The notes beneath the pieces are model-generated. The model saw only the letters and a list, made by a program, of their open reading frames with translations, made no database searches and was not told where the DNA came from. Made by a program: the position numbers and the translations under genes. 13,083 nt of DNA from Planctomycetota bacterium (GTDB taxonomy: Bacteria; Planctomycetota; Planctomycetia; Pirellulales; Pirellulaceae): NCBI GenBank assembly GCA_026692885.1, contig JAPLNJ010001124.1:1-13083 (forward strand), read 5' to 3'. This document shows positions 1 through 6,753 of this stretch, piece after piece (within the stretch, counting starts at the first letter, position 1; the number at the start of each line of letters is the position of its first letter).

Positions 1-977
1 GCCAGGAGAACGAGCGGCAGAAGGACACCAGCGACGGGTCCGGCCCACGCGACGAACAGCGGATGCGGATTCACGGACAGATCGGTGCGGGAGATCGTCA
101 GCGGATGAAGAACGACTCTGGCGACCAATCCGCCGCTGGCAAACGCTCCGATCACGTGGCCAAGTTCGTGGACCGCCATCATCGCAAACCAACACAGCGG
201 CAGGAACGTGGCGATCAACAGAAGCTGGTGGAAGCGAGTCCGGCGTTTGGCAGGAGCAGTGGTCTCTGACCGTTTCTCCGCCAGCTCGATCTCCTGCCAC
301 TCTCCGCTTTCGGTCCGCACCCATTTCTTCGACACGCCCGCCAGTTGGATTTCCGTCCCCGGTGCGTGGTCGACGAATTCCAGCTGTTCCGCAGCAAACC
401 AGAACGACTCCCCGCGATCCTCGAAGTGGACGTTGACCGCAAAGTCCTCCGTCAGGTCGCCGATAACTTCGACCCCAGTGACGGAGGGAGTCGTGTGGCC
501 GTAGACATGCCCAGTTAGCCCGGCCAGACCCGCCGTCGTTGTCGCTGGTGTCACCCGAACGCAGACATTGTCGCCGAAACTGATAGGGGTGGTGACGCTC
601 GGACGCGGGAGCTGGGACTCGCTTGGCGATGATGGGTCTGGTGTTGAATTCGTGTCAGTGGTGGACTTCGCCTGCTGGAGCTGTTGCTGCATTATGGAGA
701 CGATTGCCTCCAAGTCCGAACGCTGTCGTCGCAGCCGTTTCAGCCCGGCAATCCCTTGCAGGATTCTCCGGCAGATGTACGGCAACCGCAGCACGGCGTA
801 CGTTGCCAGCACGATCAAGTACAAAGCCACCACCACCTGGACAGCGATCGGCACCTGCATCGAACCCGCAATCGCAGCGGCCACGGCACAGACCGTGGTC
901 AGCACCAGCACGCTACGGATTCCGAACTGGAAGCGAGGCTGTTGCGTTGCGGGTCCGTCGTTTGGCGTTTCCGTCAT
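1..977 (-). CDS. M50-type (site-2 protease-like) zinc membrane metalloprotease, C-terminus cut by window edge
   Basis: The minus frame is open from ATG at 977 to base 1, about 325 residues, with no stop, so the C-terminus lies outside the window. Seen: an N-terminal RFQFGIRSVLVL segment and two membrane helices (about residues 20-63). A Leu/Gln-rich likely coiled coil follows (about 77-103). Next is a soluble segment (about 123-220) with GDNVCVRV, GLTGHVYG and a VHFED...FWFAAEQLEF stretch that reads like a small KOW/SH3-like barrel. A third hydrophobic stretch carries HELGH at residues 270-274, and a later WAGPVAG segment recalls the second M50 motif. HExxH at the edge of a membrane helix is the zinc site of M50 proteases, which cut substrates within or near the membrane. 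The substrate is unknown. It follows the 80-residue membrane gene by 36 bases. No good ribosome site precedes the ATG. The protease call is fairly sure; the middle domain is a guess. Confidence 0.8.
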   Translation of the reverse strand, partial: MTETPNDGPATQQPRFQFGIRSVLVLTTVCAVAAAIAGSMQVPIAVQVVVALYLIVLATYAVLRLPYICRRILQGIAGLKRLRRQRSDLEAIVSIMQQQLQQAKSTTDTNSTPDPSSPSESQLPRPSVTTPISFGDNVCVRVTPATTTAGLAGLTGHVYGHTTPSVTGVEVIGDLTEDFAVNVHFEDRGESFWFAAEQLEFVDHAPGTEIQLAGVSKKWVRTESGEWQEIELAEKRSETTAPAKRRTRFHQLLLIATFLPLCWFAMMAVHELGHVIGAFASGGLVARVVLHPLTISRTDLSVNPHPLFVAWAGPVAGVLLPLVLL

Positions 978-1013
978 GATTCGTCGCCGGACTTCTTGCA
1001 GCTACCAATTGAC

Positions 1014-1256
1014 TTACAGGGCCAGCACCAATCCGATGCACGACAAGAGGAATGCGGCAACCAGGGTCAACACGGACCGAATCGCTGCACCGATCCAGAA
1101 CAACCCGGCACCACTGAAGAAAATCAGCGTGCCCGACCAAGCTGGCCCCGTCAATCTGGCAGCCCACGAAATAAACGCCGAAGCGGTCACAACCAGAATC
1201 AGCGTCCGCAGCCGGAATTGGAATCGACCGATGCTTGGAGCGGAGTTGGGCTGCAC
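1014..1256 (-). CDS. Small three-helix membrane protein with planctomycete-type N-terminus
   Basis: 80 residues from a GTG at 1256. The start is supported by AAGGAG at 1265-1270 (minus strand), eight bases upstream. After a short polar head comes RFQFRLRTLILVVTASAF, the same kind of N-terminal signature seen in the next gene (RFQFGIRSVLVL). Three hydrophobic segments follow at about residues 18-35, 38-59 and 61-80, so almost the whole protein is in the membrane, and no soluble domain is visible. It lies 45 bases after the methyltransferase stop and 36 bases before the M50 protease start on the same strand, so the three may be co-transcribed. A function cannot be assigned; a role as partner of the adjacent protease is inference from position and the shared N-terminus. 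Confidence 0.65.
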   Translation of the reverse strand: MQPNSAPSIGRFQFRLRTLILVVTASAFISWAARLTGPAWSGTLIFFSGAGLFWIGAAIRSVLTLVAAFLLSCIGLVLAL

Positions 1257-1301
1257 CAGTGTAACTCCTTCGCGTCGTGGCAGCGGTACGAAGCCAAGTG
1301 G

Positions 1302-1994
1302 TCAGTGGCGTGCTTCGTAGTACGAGTCCACCGCCTCCTGTCCACTGTAATTCGGCCCCGCGTTGTCGTCCGCCCCAACGTACCGGAAGCCGAGTGAAAC
1401 GACACTTGATCCCACGCAGGAAAGCACGTGCCGTCGACCATCGTAGGCCAGGCCACAGTCGCGGAATCGGCGTACGATCGTGTTACGCAGCGGCGTGCCA
1501 TCCGTGAAACGGAGATTTGTCAGGTCGAGGTTCGCGACCAGCGTCCCGTCCACCGAGAGCCAGGTCACAGCCCGCTCGACAAGTCCAAGTTTGTCGCCGA
1601 TGTAGTGCAGGCCATGCACGCAGGTGATCAGGTCGTACTTTCTGGACGGGGTCCAGCCATGCAGCGATGCTGATTCCAGTTGCAGGAAATCTACGTCGTC
1701 AGGCACCGCGTCGAACATGCTGACCAGATCGACACCGTGCAGCGTCAGTTGGCGTGGCGTGCAGCGACCACGGAAGTGATTTGCGGCATCGATCAGGGCA
1801 CAGCCACGGCCACAGCACAGGTCGAGCCAGGCCGCTGATCCGTTCTTGGCCACGCGGTCGGTCAGGAAGACGATCGGATCGACCCGCAGTTCTCTCTCGT
1901 AACTGTTGACGCCAACGGCACGCCGCTCGCGATTCATTCGCGAGTTGGCAACGACGGAGGAGCGTTCCAGGGAGTCGTCGTCGAGTAGGGACAT
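1302..1994 (-). CDS. Class I SAM-dependent methyltransferase
   Basis: 230 residues. The S-adenosylmethionine-binding loop is visible as WLDLCCGRGCALIDAA at about residues 56-71 (D-x-x-x-G-x-G). It is followed by an acidic strand end in LHGVDLVSMFD and a motif IV-like stretch KYDLITCVHGLHYIGDK, the order expected for a Rossmann-fold class I methyltransferase. The LVERAVTWLSVDGTLVANLDL segment matches the usual strand and helix after motif IV. The substrate cannot be read; the overall look is of a small-molecule (Methyltransf_11/25-like) enzyme. The start is uncertain: ATG at 1994 has no clear ribosome site, and an internal ATG at 1937 is an alternative, also without a good site. It is first of three minus-strand genes and divergent from the HD phosphohydrolase, with a 198-base gap. 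Confidence 0.75.
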   Translation of the reverse strand: MSLLDDDSLERSSVVANSRMNRERRAVGVNSYERELRVDPIVFLTDRVAKNGSAAWLDLCCGRGCALIDAANHFRGRCTPRQLTLHGVDLVSMFDAVPDDVDFLQLESASLHGWTPSRKYDLITCVHGLHYIGDKLGLVERAVTWLSVDGTLVANLDLTNLRFTDGTPLRNTIVRRFRDCGLAYDGRRHVLSCVGSSVVSLGFRYVGADDNAGPNYSGQEAVDSYYEARH

Positions 1995-2192
1995 ACGAGC
2001 AGTTGTCGAGGTTAGGTTGCGGCGGAAGCCGCAGGGCTTTCCAGATCAGCGTCTGGCACATCCCGGCTGATTGCCATCGTATCCCACGCCACGAGAGCGG
2101 GCTACTACATGCACGCCGCTTGACTTGCCACTTGGATCTGCGACAAACGCGGGCACGGATTGGGACCGGACGCGTTTTGGCTGGAGTGGCCG

Positions 2193-2810
2193 ATGTCGCT
2201 GACAGAATTCTGGCTGGCAGCCTGGGATGCCCTCGGGCTTCGTGGATCAGATCGCATGCACGAAGCTCTGCTGCGGCGGTATGCCGAGCCGCATCGTGCC
2301 TATCACAACCTGCAGCACATCAGCGAATGCGAGCAGCTGTTCGCTGCCGCACGGCACCTGTGTTCGCGTCCAGGTGAAGTCGCGGTCGCGATCTGGTTCC
2401 ATGACGCGGTGTACGACACGCACGCAGCAGACAACGAACAGCGGAGTGCGGAACTGGCGTCGATCGCATTACGCGATGCGGGGGCCATTGCCGAAGTCAG
2501 CAGTCGGGTGCAGGCGTTGATTCTGACGACCAGCCACTCGGCACCACCGGAAACTGGCGACGAAGCGGTGCTGGTCGACATCGACTTGGCGATCCTGGGC
2601 TCGGGGAGTGAGCGTTTTCAGCAGTACGAGACGCAGATTCGGCAGGAGTATTCCTGGGTCCCCGAAACCACGTTTCGTGAAAAACGTCGCGAGGTGCTGC
2701 TGCGGTTTGCAGACAGGCCCTCGATCTATAGCACGGCGTTCTTCCAGCAACGGTTTGAGCAGAACGCCCGCGAGAACCTCGCACGTGCGATCGCCGCGTT
2801 GATGGCGTAA
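2193..2810 (+). CDS. Predicted metal-dependent HD-superfamily phosphohydrolase (COG4339-like)
   Basis: 205 residues. ATG at 2193 is chosen because GGAG at 2183-2186 sits six bases upstream; the frame is open to an earlier ATG at 2160 that lacks a ribosome site. Seen: Y37-HNLQH (His38, His42), the His-Asp pair in WFHDAVYD (His70, Asp71), a TTSH segment, and VDIDLAILG (Asp129, Asp131). These match the spaced metal ligands of the COG4339 group of HD hydrolases, including the HNLQH and FHDAVYD signatures. The family is thought to hydrolyse a phosphorylated substrate, often guessed to be a nucleotide, but the substrate is not established. The protein is soluble, with no signal peptide. It appears to be a single-gene unit, followed by a long gene-free stretch. 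Confidence 0.85.
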   Translation: MSLTEFWLAAWDALGLRGSDRMHEALLRRYAEPHRAYHNLQHISECEQLFAAARHLCSRPGEVAVAIWFHDAVYDTHAADNEQRSAELASIALRDAGAIAEVSSRVQALILTTSHSAPPETGDEAVLVDIDLAILGSGSERFQQYETQIRQEYSWVPETTFREKRREVLLRFADRPSIYSTAFFQQRFEQNARENLARAIAALMA

Positions 2811-3614
2811 TCCATGTTGGTTACTCCACGCACATCACACCTGAGACCGAGCAGACATGACGGGCGAGGTGGTTCTGGACTGTGTGTCCGACAAATCTGG
2901 ATTTGAAATTGAAACGACGTACCAGACGTCCGGTACGCGACGAGCAAGGCAATAGGCTCCGCAAGCAAGGGAGTGAAGGACAGGACAGGCGGGAACTGTG
3001 ATATCGGAAGTGGAGTGCACGCGGGGTGCATACGCCGGAAACGTGGGCGGAAGGGATGGAGTGGCAGGAAACACGGGACGGGAGACAAAGGGAACGCAGA
3101 GAAAGAGAACGTGGAACGTGACGAGACATGCACTGCAACACGGCGTTGGTGAGGCGACAATCACCAAAGGTACCACCACACATGTTCAAGCCATATTGAC
3201 CGCCGTGGATGGAGAAGGTGATAATATGAAAGTCGGTTCCACCCAACATGCCACACTTTGAGGCCGAGGGTGGAAGAACAGGGCTATACGCTCAGTTCCG
3301 GCACGACAGTCTACGCCAGCCCGAACGCATGTTCGTTGCAGACGTAGATGGGTTGCGAGGACTCTGCGGAGTAAACCGAACACCAATGGTCCGCCGTGCG
3401 GGAAACTGTAGATCCGCATAGGGTTTACCCAGTCTCCTGTCACGGGACATCTGCTTAGGCGGGTGTAGGAGCCTTGAGACGGCTTCCGGGTGATATGTGT
3501 GCTTTGCCTCGTGGCTCCGCCACGACCCCACTGCGAATTCGTTCGCGTCTCATGAGGAAGGGGATGCTCAACAGCATCCCCTTCCTTTTTTCTTGGTGTG
3601 ACTGGCCTCGGTCG
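2811..3614. other. 804-base gene-free, hairpin-rich region; candidate non-coding RNA on the plus strand
   Basis: No open frame here looks like a protein: all are short, low in recognisable motifs and lack ribosome sites. The plus strand is conspicuously purine-rich from about 2940 to 3135, unlike the flanks. Hairpins read directly: CGTACC/GGTACG (2918-2937); TGCAC/GTGCA (near 3013-3031); GGTGA/TCACC (3148-3165); a two-tier hairpin TCTACG/CGTAGA (3310-3315 with 3343-3348) enclosing CGAAC/GTTCG (3322-3335); GGAGCC/GGCTTC (about 3468-3486); TCGTGGC/GCCACGA (3509-3525); and GCGAA-TTCG-TTCGC (3533-3546). The chain ends in the plus-strand terminator at 3556-3591. This fits a structured RNA transcribed toward the reverse transcriptase gene, but no known RNA family was recognised and no promoter was found. 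Confidence 0.4.
3556..3591 (+). terminator. Strong intrinsic terminator, plus strand
   Basis: A perfect 13-base-pair stem (GGAAGGGGATGCT with AGCATCCCCTTCC), four-base CAAC loop, then six T at 3586-3591. The T-run lies on the plus strand only, so it ends rightward transcripts coming from the gene-free region. It sits 23 bases beyond the stop of the convergent reverse transcriptase gene. No comparable T-run follows that gene on the minus strand. Confidence 0.85.
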
Positions 3615-4925
3615 TCAAACGCTGGCCGGTGTGGACTTTCTATTTCGCCATTCGTCGTGAGCGTGTTTCCAGTGCCTACGCATCCAACGTCCATCTGTTA
3701 GTCGAACCTTCTTCCCATTCGGTCGCTTGATTCGCACGTCGCTCAAGTCCAGATCCTGGAGGGTGGAGGCGATCCTGTCACACACAGTATCGGCGTAGGC
3801 GATCCTGTAGGCCGGGCCAGCCTGCTCCAGCCATCCGCGGACGATTTGGTCTGCCAAGATCCCGGCGTTTGGTTCCCAGGCGGCGTCGTCGAGTGTGTCG
3901 ATCAGAGAGTCCACCGCCTGTTCCGCCAATTCGATGACCAGCCGCTTCTTGCGGTACCCACAGGCATAGCCCAGCCACTCGGCCTTCTGACCCCTCGCCA
4001 AGCTCCGCACCGAATCTTCCGCGGTGCCCTTCAGCGGCATGCCGGCCGGCGTTAAGATCGCCGCCAGTTCGGATCGGGCCTCGATTCCTTCGTCCGCGGT
4101 GCGACAGAGCAGCAGGAGGTCGTCGGCCACGCGAATCAGCGGGATCGAAGGGAACTTCCGTCGCCACCGGCGATCGAGGTGGTGGTGCAGGTACAAGTTC
4201 AGCAACAACGGCGATAGTGGACTGCCCTGCCCCAGTCCCCGTTTGGCTCCGGTGTCGATTGCTTTGCGGATAAGCTGAACCAAATTCTTCGCCGGAAGGT
4301 AGCGGCGGACGATTTCCAGGAGCGGCGTGATGGGAACATTTGGAAAGGCGTCGCGAATGTCCTCCGTCACCCACACCTTGCGATGCTCCGTGAGCGTCAG
4401 CCGCTCGACAAGTGCGAGGGCTTGGCAACGGTTTCGCCGCGGGCGGAATCCGAACGAGCGATTGTCGAACTGCGGGTCAAGTATCGCCCGCATCACCTGC
4501 ATGATCCCGCGATGGACGATCCTGTCTCCGATGTCCTGGACCATCAGGGTCCGGTGCCCGTTCCCCGATCGCTTGGAGATTTGCACTTTCCGCGTCGGTC
4601 CCGCAATGTAGACCTGCTCTAGGATGTCATCGCGAAGGCCCCTCAGGAACTGGAACTTCTGCGGTACCGTCTCGATCGCATCGAATGTCAGGCCGTCCGG
4701 CCCGGGACTCGCTCCTCCGTGGGTCTGTAAGTGCTCAAATGCCAGATTCAGGTTCCGTTCATCCGCGATCCAACGAACCATGTGCTTCGCGAAAGCCTTG
4801 ACGCCTTCTTCGTGATTATCGAGGGCTCGCTTAGCCGTAATCTTCAACCGCGTGGCGAAGTCTTCGTCGTCGCCGCGGTGCAGTTCCACACGCCGTAAGT
4901 GCCAATTCAGCTCCTGTCCGCTCAC
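3615..4925 (-). CDS. Stand-alone group II-like reverse transcriptase
   Basis: 436 residues from GTG at 4925, chosen because AAGGAG (4932-4937, minus) lies six bases upstream; the frame stays open to 5102 but that part does not look coding. Seen in order: GASPGPDGL (71-79, RT0); RKVQISKRSGNGHRTLMVQD (RT1); FGFRPRRNRCQAL (RT2); TEDIRDAFPN (RT3, Asp189); LGQGSPLSPLLLNLYL (RT4, Gln233); RVADDLLLL (RT5, Asp268 and Asp269); GMPLKGT and AEWLGY (RT6/7); a thumb-like VRGWLEQAGPAY near Trp365. All three catalytic Asp are present, so it should be active. The usual Tyr of YADD is Val. No HNH endonuclease domain follows, and no intron RNA surrounds it, so a working group II intron is unlikely. It follows the XRE regulator on the same strand. 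It could be a group II-like (G2L) or defence-associated enzyme; the subfamily is not settled from sequence reading. Confidence 0.88.
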   Translation of the reverse strand: MSGQELNWHLRRVELHRGDDEDFATRLKITAKRALDNHEEGVKAFAKHMVRWIADERNLNLAFEHLQTHGGASPGPDGLTFDAIETVPQKFQFLRGLRDDILEQVYIAGPTRKVQISKRSGNGHRTLMVQDIGDRIVHRGIMQVMRAILDPQFDNRSFGFRPRRNRCQALALVERLTLTEHRKVWVTEDIRDAFPNVPITPLLEIVRRYLPAKNLVQLIRKAIDTGAKRGLGQGSPLSPLLLNLYLHHHLDRRWRRKFPSIPLIRVADDLLLLCRTADEGIEARSELAAILTPAGMPLKGTAEDSVRSLARGQKAEWLGYACGYRKKRLVIELAEQAVDSLIDTLDDAAWEPNAGILADQIVRGWLEQAGPAYRIAYADTVCDRIASTLQDLDLSDVRIKRPNGKKVRLTDGRWMRRHWKHAHDEWRNRKSTPASV

Positions 4926-5130
4926 AAAAAGCTCCTTAATAAGCTCGGCGGGCGACACCAGCGTCGCCCGTCCCACACACCGCCCGGCCCGCGAAGGGCC
5001 AAGCACATGCTGCCGGAGAACCTTTCTTTTTGGCGAGGCACTAAAATCCCGTGCCCCTTCCCGGCAAATACCTCTGTGGGGATCGTACAACTGAGTCCCC
5101 AATTCCTGCGGATTGATTCATCGTCCCGCC
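4926..5130 (-). promoter_or_regulatory. Hairpin-rich spacer/leader between regulator and reverse transcriptase; candidate RT-associated RNA
   Basis: The 205 bases between the regulator stop and the reverse transcriptase start hold four consecutive inverted repeats: TGGGGA/TCCCCA (5077-5082 with 5096-5101); GGCAC/GTGCC (5037-5055); GGCCC/GGGCC with a five-base loop (4986-5000); and a perfect 8-base-pair stem CGGGCGAC/GTCGCCCG with a six-base loop (4949-4970). The last ends just upstream of the AAGGAG ribosome site at 4932-4937, so it could affect translation. None has a T-run on the minus strand, so they are not ordinary terminators. Reverse transcriptases of retron and DRT types often keep a structured RNA directly upstream; whether this is one is inference. 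Confidence 0.4.
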
Positions 5131-5967
5131 TCAGGCCCCGTGCGGACTTCGCCGGACCAGCAGTACGGCGATGGCGACGATGTCCGCGTACGAGATCGTG
5201 GGCAGGATGGGGGCCATGTCGAGATCACTGACGGGAACGTCCTCCCCGCCGACCGCCCGATGATACGTCTCTACCGCCCGCTTGCGGCCACGTAGCTCGT
5301 GGACCGCGACTTTCCGTTTGATCTCAGCCGGGTCCACCGCCAGGTCGAATGTATCCAGTTCCAGCCGTGCCGGGCCGGAGCCTGGACTTCCCGGAATGTA
5401 GTCGACGCGACCGAGCTTCAGCCTGACCGTACCCTCGACGTTGACCCGCACGCCACAGAGATGCTGATACAGCCTATGTTCGTCAGGGATCTCGGCCCGA
5501 TTCGTATCCATCAGGAGCAGGTCGCGAACCTTGATTCCCAACTCCGCTCGCAGTACCGATTCGCCCGGCTGGACCTCCAACCAGTACCGGGTCTGCCGGT
5601 ATAGGTGAGCGGCCACCGCGTAGGACTCGCCTGACAGCGATCCCACGTGCTTCTCGGGCGGGCCGGGGAGGACCTGCTTCGAAATGGGCATCGCCATTGC
5701 CTGCAAGGGTTCCTGGTCGGTGGGTAGCCCTTCACCCCGGAGCAGCCAAGCCAAGTTCACCCGCGGATCGCGGGCGACGTTCTCGATGAGCTTGCCGGGC
5801 GGAGACTGTCCGCCTTGCAGCACTTTGGACAGGAGCGATGGTGACACGTCGATGTCAGCGGCCATTTGAGCCTTGTTGCCGGCCCACAGCCGTTCGCAAA
5901 GTTCGTTAAGTCGTTTCCTCAAATCCACCGATCCACCGGACTCACGTCGGTTCGCAGGTCTCTTCAC
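5131..5967 (-). CDS. XRE-family (CI/S24-like) transcriptional regulator
   Basis: 278 residues from GTG at 5967, chosen because AAGGGG (5974-5979, minus) is six bases upstream; a GTG at 5973 overlaps that site and is less likely. Residues about 16-80 form an XRE helix-turn-helix: LRKRLNELCERLW, then MAADIDVSPSLLSKVLQGG as the two DNA-contact helices, ending in VNLAWLLRGEG, typical of phage CI-like repressors. The rest (about 110-278) has LGIKVRDLLLMDTNR and later strand-rich segments reminiscent of the S24/LexA-like fold. I see no convincing Ser-Lys catalytic pair, so self-cleavage cannot be claimed. It is divergent from the excisionase/integrase genes and upstream of the reverse transcriptase, the position of a master repressor of an integrative element. 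It likely acts on the control region just upstream. Confidence 0.82.
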   Translation of the reverse strand: MKRPANRRESGGSVDLRKRLNELCERLWAGNKAQMAADIDVSPSLLSKVLQGGQSPPGKLIENVARDPRVNLAWLLRGEGLPTDQEPLQAMAMPISKQVLPGPPEKHVGSLSGESYAVAAHLYRQTRYWLEVQPGESVLRAELGIKVRDLLLMDTNRAEIPDEHRLYQHLCGVRVNVEGTVRLKLGRVDYIPGSPGSGPARLELDTFDLAVDPAEIKRKVAVHELRGRKRAVETYHRAVGGEDVPVSDLDMAPILPTISYADIVAIAVLLVRRSPHGA

Positions 5968-6008
5968 GGTCACCCCCTTGATAATTCTTTTTAGGTTGCT
6001 ACATTCTA

Positions 6009-6045
6009 ATTATAAACATCGGCCAAGCAAAGAGGTCGAGACCGT
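6009..6045 (-). promoter_or_regulatory. Likely promoter and operator of the XRE regulator
   Basis: On the minus strand a perfect TATAAT lies at 6009-6014, about 40 bases before the GTG start, inside an AT-rich patch that stands out from GC-rich surroundings. The best -35 candidate, TCGACC, is weak and spaced 19 bases. GGTC-TC-GACC (6034-6043) overlaps it and has 4-base mirrored arms, so it could be a half-site pair for an autoregulating repressor. The operator is inferred; only the -10 match is strong. Confidence 0.45.
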
Positions 6046-6155
6046 TTTTTGGAGATGAAGAATAGTGCGTGCCTGGGTGATCGCCGGTCGAACAGCGAGT
6101 TGCCGGTGCGGTCATTGGACTGGGCGGAATGTTCGGAGAAAGTCGTGTGCAGTGT

Positions 6156-6179
6156 CACTGGCCGATTTGTCTGCCAGTG
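6156..6179. repeat. 7-bp inverted repeat in the divergent control region
   Basis: CACTGGC and GCCAGTG are perfect mirrored arms separated by ten bases. The site lies between the XRE promoter and the plus-strand genes, 34 bases before a possible small ORF. It may be an operator or a recombinase/excisionase arm site; the sequence alone does not decide. Confidence 0.5.
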
Positions 6180-6212
6180 GACGGGGCGTGAACTTCGACA
6201 GGAGGCGGGAAG

Positions 6213-6566
6213 ATGAGAATGAAGTCAGGTAACGATGATTGCCGCATCGGTGATCCCGATCCGACGAACTCAATTCCCGTCGTCCCCGGGGTTCTGCACA
6301 CTGTGACACGAGTCGGGGCTACGAGACTGCACGAGTCAGTCGAGCAGGTATCGGGCCTTGAACGCGATGAACCCGACGTGTGGATGCTCGCATGCTGCGA
6401 ACCTGCCCGGTTCCAGCGGCGTCCCCACATAGTCAGGTGGGCTAAAGCCGCGACCACGTCGCGGCCGTGCCGCCGAAGAGGCGGACTGAGGAAACACCGA
6501 TCGACATGTCCAATCTCTCAACTGGAGTTGTCAACGCGACGGAAGCGTACTCGAAAAATGACTTGA
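6213..6566 (+). CDS. Doubtful small hypothetical protein with strong ribosome site
   Basis: 117 residues from ATG at 6213; a second ATG follows at 6219. The one strong point is a perfect AGGAGG at 6200-6205, seven bases upstream. The protein (starting MRMKSGNDDCRIGD) has no recognised motif, membrane helix or repeat, and its last third is Arg-rich and reads like non-coding frame. It overlaps the excisionase-like gene by 61 bases in another frame and runs through two inverted repeats (6424-6441, 6447-6465), which argues against a conserved protein. It could be a small regulatory or leader peptide, or chance. The remainder of the 5968-6505 gap holds only the promoter and repeats listed separately, plus two copies of CACGAGTC at 6307-6314 and 6330-6337. 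Confidence 0.3.
   Translation: MRMKSGNDDCRIGDPDPTNSIPVVPGVLHTVTRVGATRLHESVEQVSGLERDEPDVWMLACCEPARFQRRPHIVRWAKAATTSRPCRRRGGLRKHRSTCPISQLELSTRRKRTRKMT
6424..6465. repeat. Two adjacent inverted repeats before the excisionase/integrase genes
   Basis: CCCAC/GTGGG with an eight-base spacer (6424-6441) is followed five bases later by a perfect 8-base mirrored pair GCCGCGAC/GTCGCGGC around CAC (6447-6465). The second ends 40 bases before the chosen excisionase start. They fit either operators controlling the excisionase/integrase pair or a hairpin in its leader RNA. Confidence 0.5.
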
Positions 6567-6742
6567 TGAAACGACTCGGCATCTCCCAGCGATTCTGGGA
6601 CAAGATGCTGGACGAAGGTCTGCCGTACACCAACGTGGGGCATTCCCGCTGGGTCCGAGGTCAGGACGTACTCAACTTTCTGGCCGAACACTCCGTACGC
6701 AAGAACGAGGCGACGGCCCCGCAACAACCAGAACCCGGATGA
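6506..6742 (+). CDS. Excisionase-like small DNA-binding protein
   Basis: 78 residues from ATG at 6506; the frame is open upstream to a GTG at 6467 with no ribosome site, and the 6506 ATG has only a distant GAGGA. The core reads EAYSKNDLMKRLGISQRFWD, then KMLDEGLPYTNVGHSRWVRG and QDVLNFLAEH: a winged-helix/MerR-like fold in which the first helix pair binds DNA and the H-S-R-W-V-R-G strand is the wing, as in excisionases and helix-turn-helix domain 17 proteins. The C-terminus is polar and disordered. Its stop overlaps a possible integrase ATG (ATGA at 6739-6742), so the two are surely co-transcribed. Small proteins of this type paired with tyrosine integrases usually set the direction of recombination; that role here is by context. 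Confidence 0.72.
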   Translation: MSNLSTGVVNATEAYSKNDLMKRLGISQRFWDKMLDEGLPYTNVGHSRWVRGQDVLNFLAEHSVRKNEATAPQQPEPG

Positions 6743-6753
6743 CGGAGGAGCCT

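Noticed and set aside
2821..3249. Minus-strand 142-residue open frame, and other frames in 2726-3443
   Set aside because: Cys/Ser/Arg-rich composition with no motif or ribosome site, and several overlapping open frames coexist; this is what the complement of a purine-rich non-coding stretch gives.
3240..3285. Second copy of the tRNA-Arg 3' end (left attachment site)
   Set aside because: Only two separate 9-base matches (CACCCAACA at 3240 and AACAGGGCT at 3277) to the tRNA 3' region. Matches of this length are expected by chance across several kilobases.
2881..3500. Group II intron RNA on the plus strand (GTGTG near 2881, TGCGGGAAAC near 3398)
   Set aside because: The 10-base match to part of domain V is isolated: the flanking bases do not form the GAGC...GUUC stem of a domain V, and the RT gene is on the opposite strand. 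A covariance scan would decide it.
4926..5102. N-terminal extension of the reverse transcriptase from 5102
   Set aside because: The extra 59 residues show no family similarity that I recognise and the region is full of hairpins, while the GTG at 4925 has an AAGGAG at ideal spacing.
4926..5130. Classical retron msr-msd
   Set aside because: The location and size fit, but only a 6-base pairing joins the two ends and the RT has group II-like motifs (GFRPRRNRC, QGSPLSP), not retron-specific ones that I can identify.
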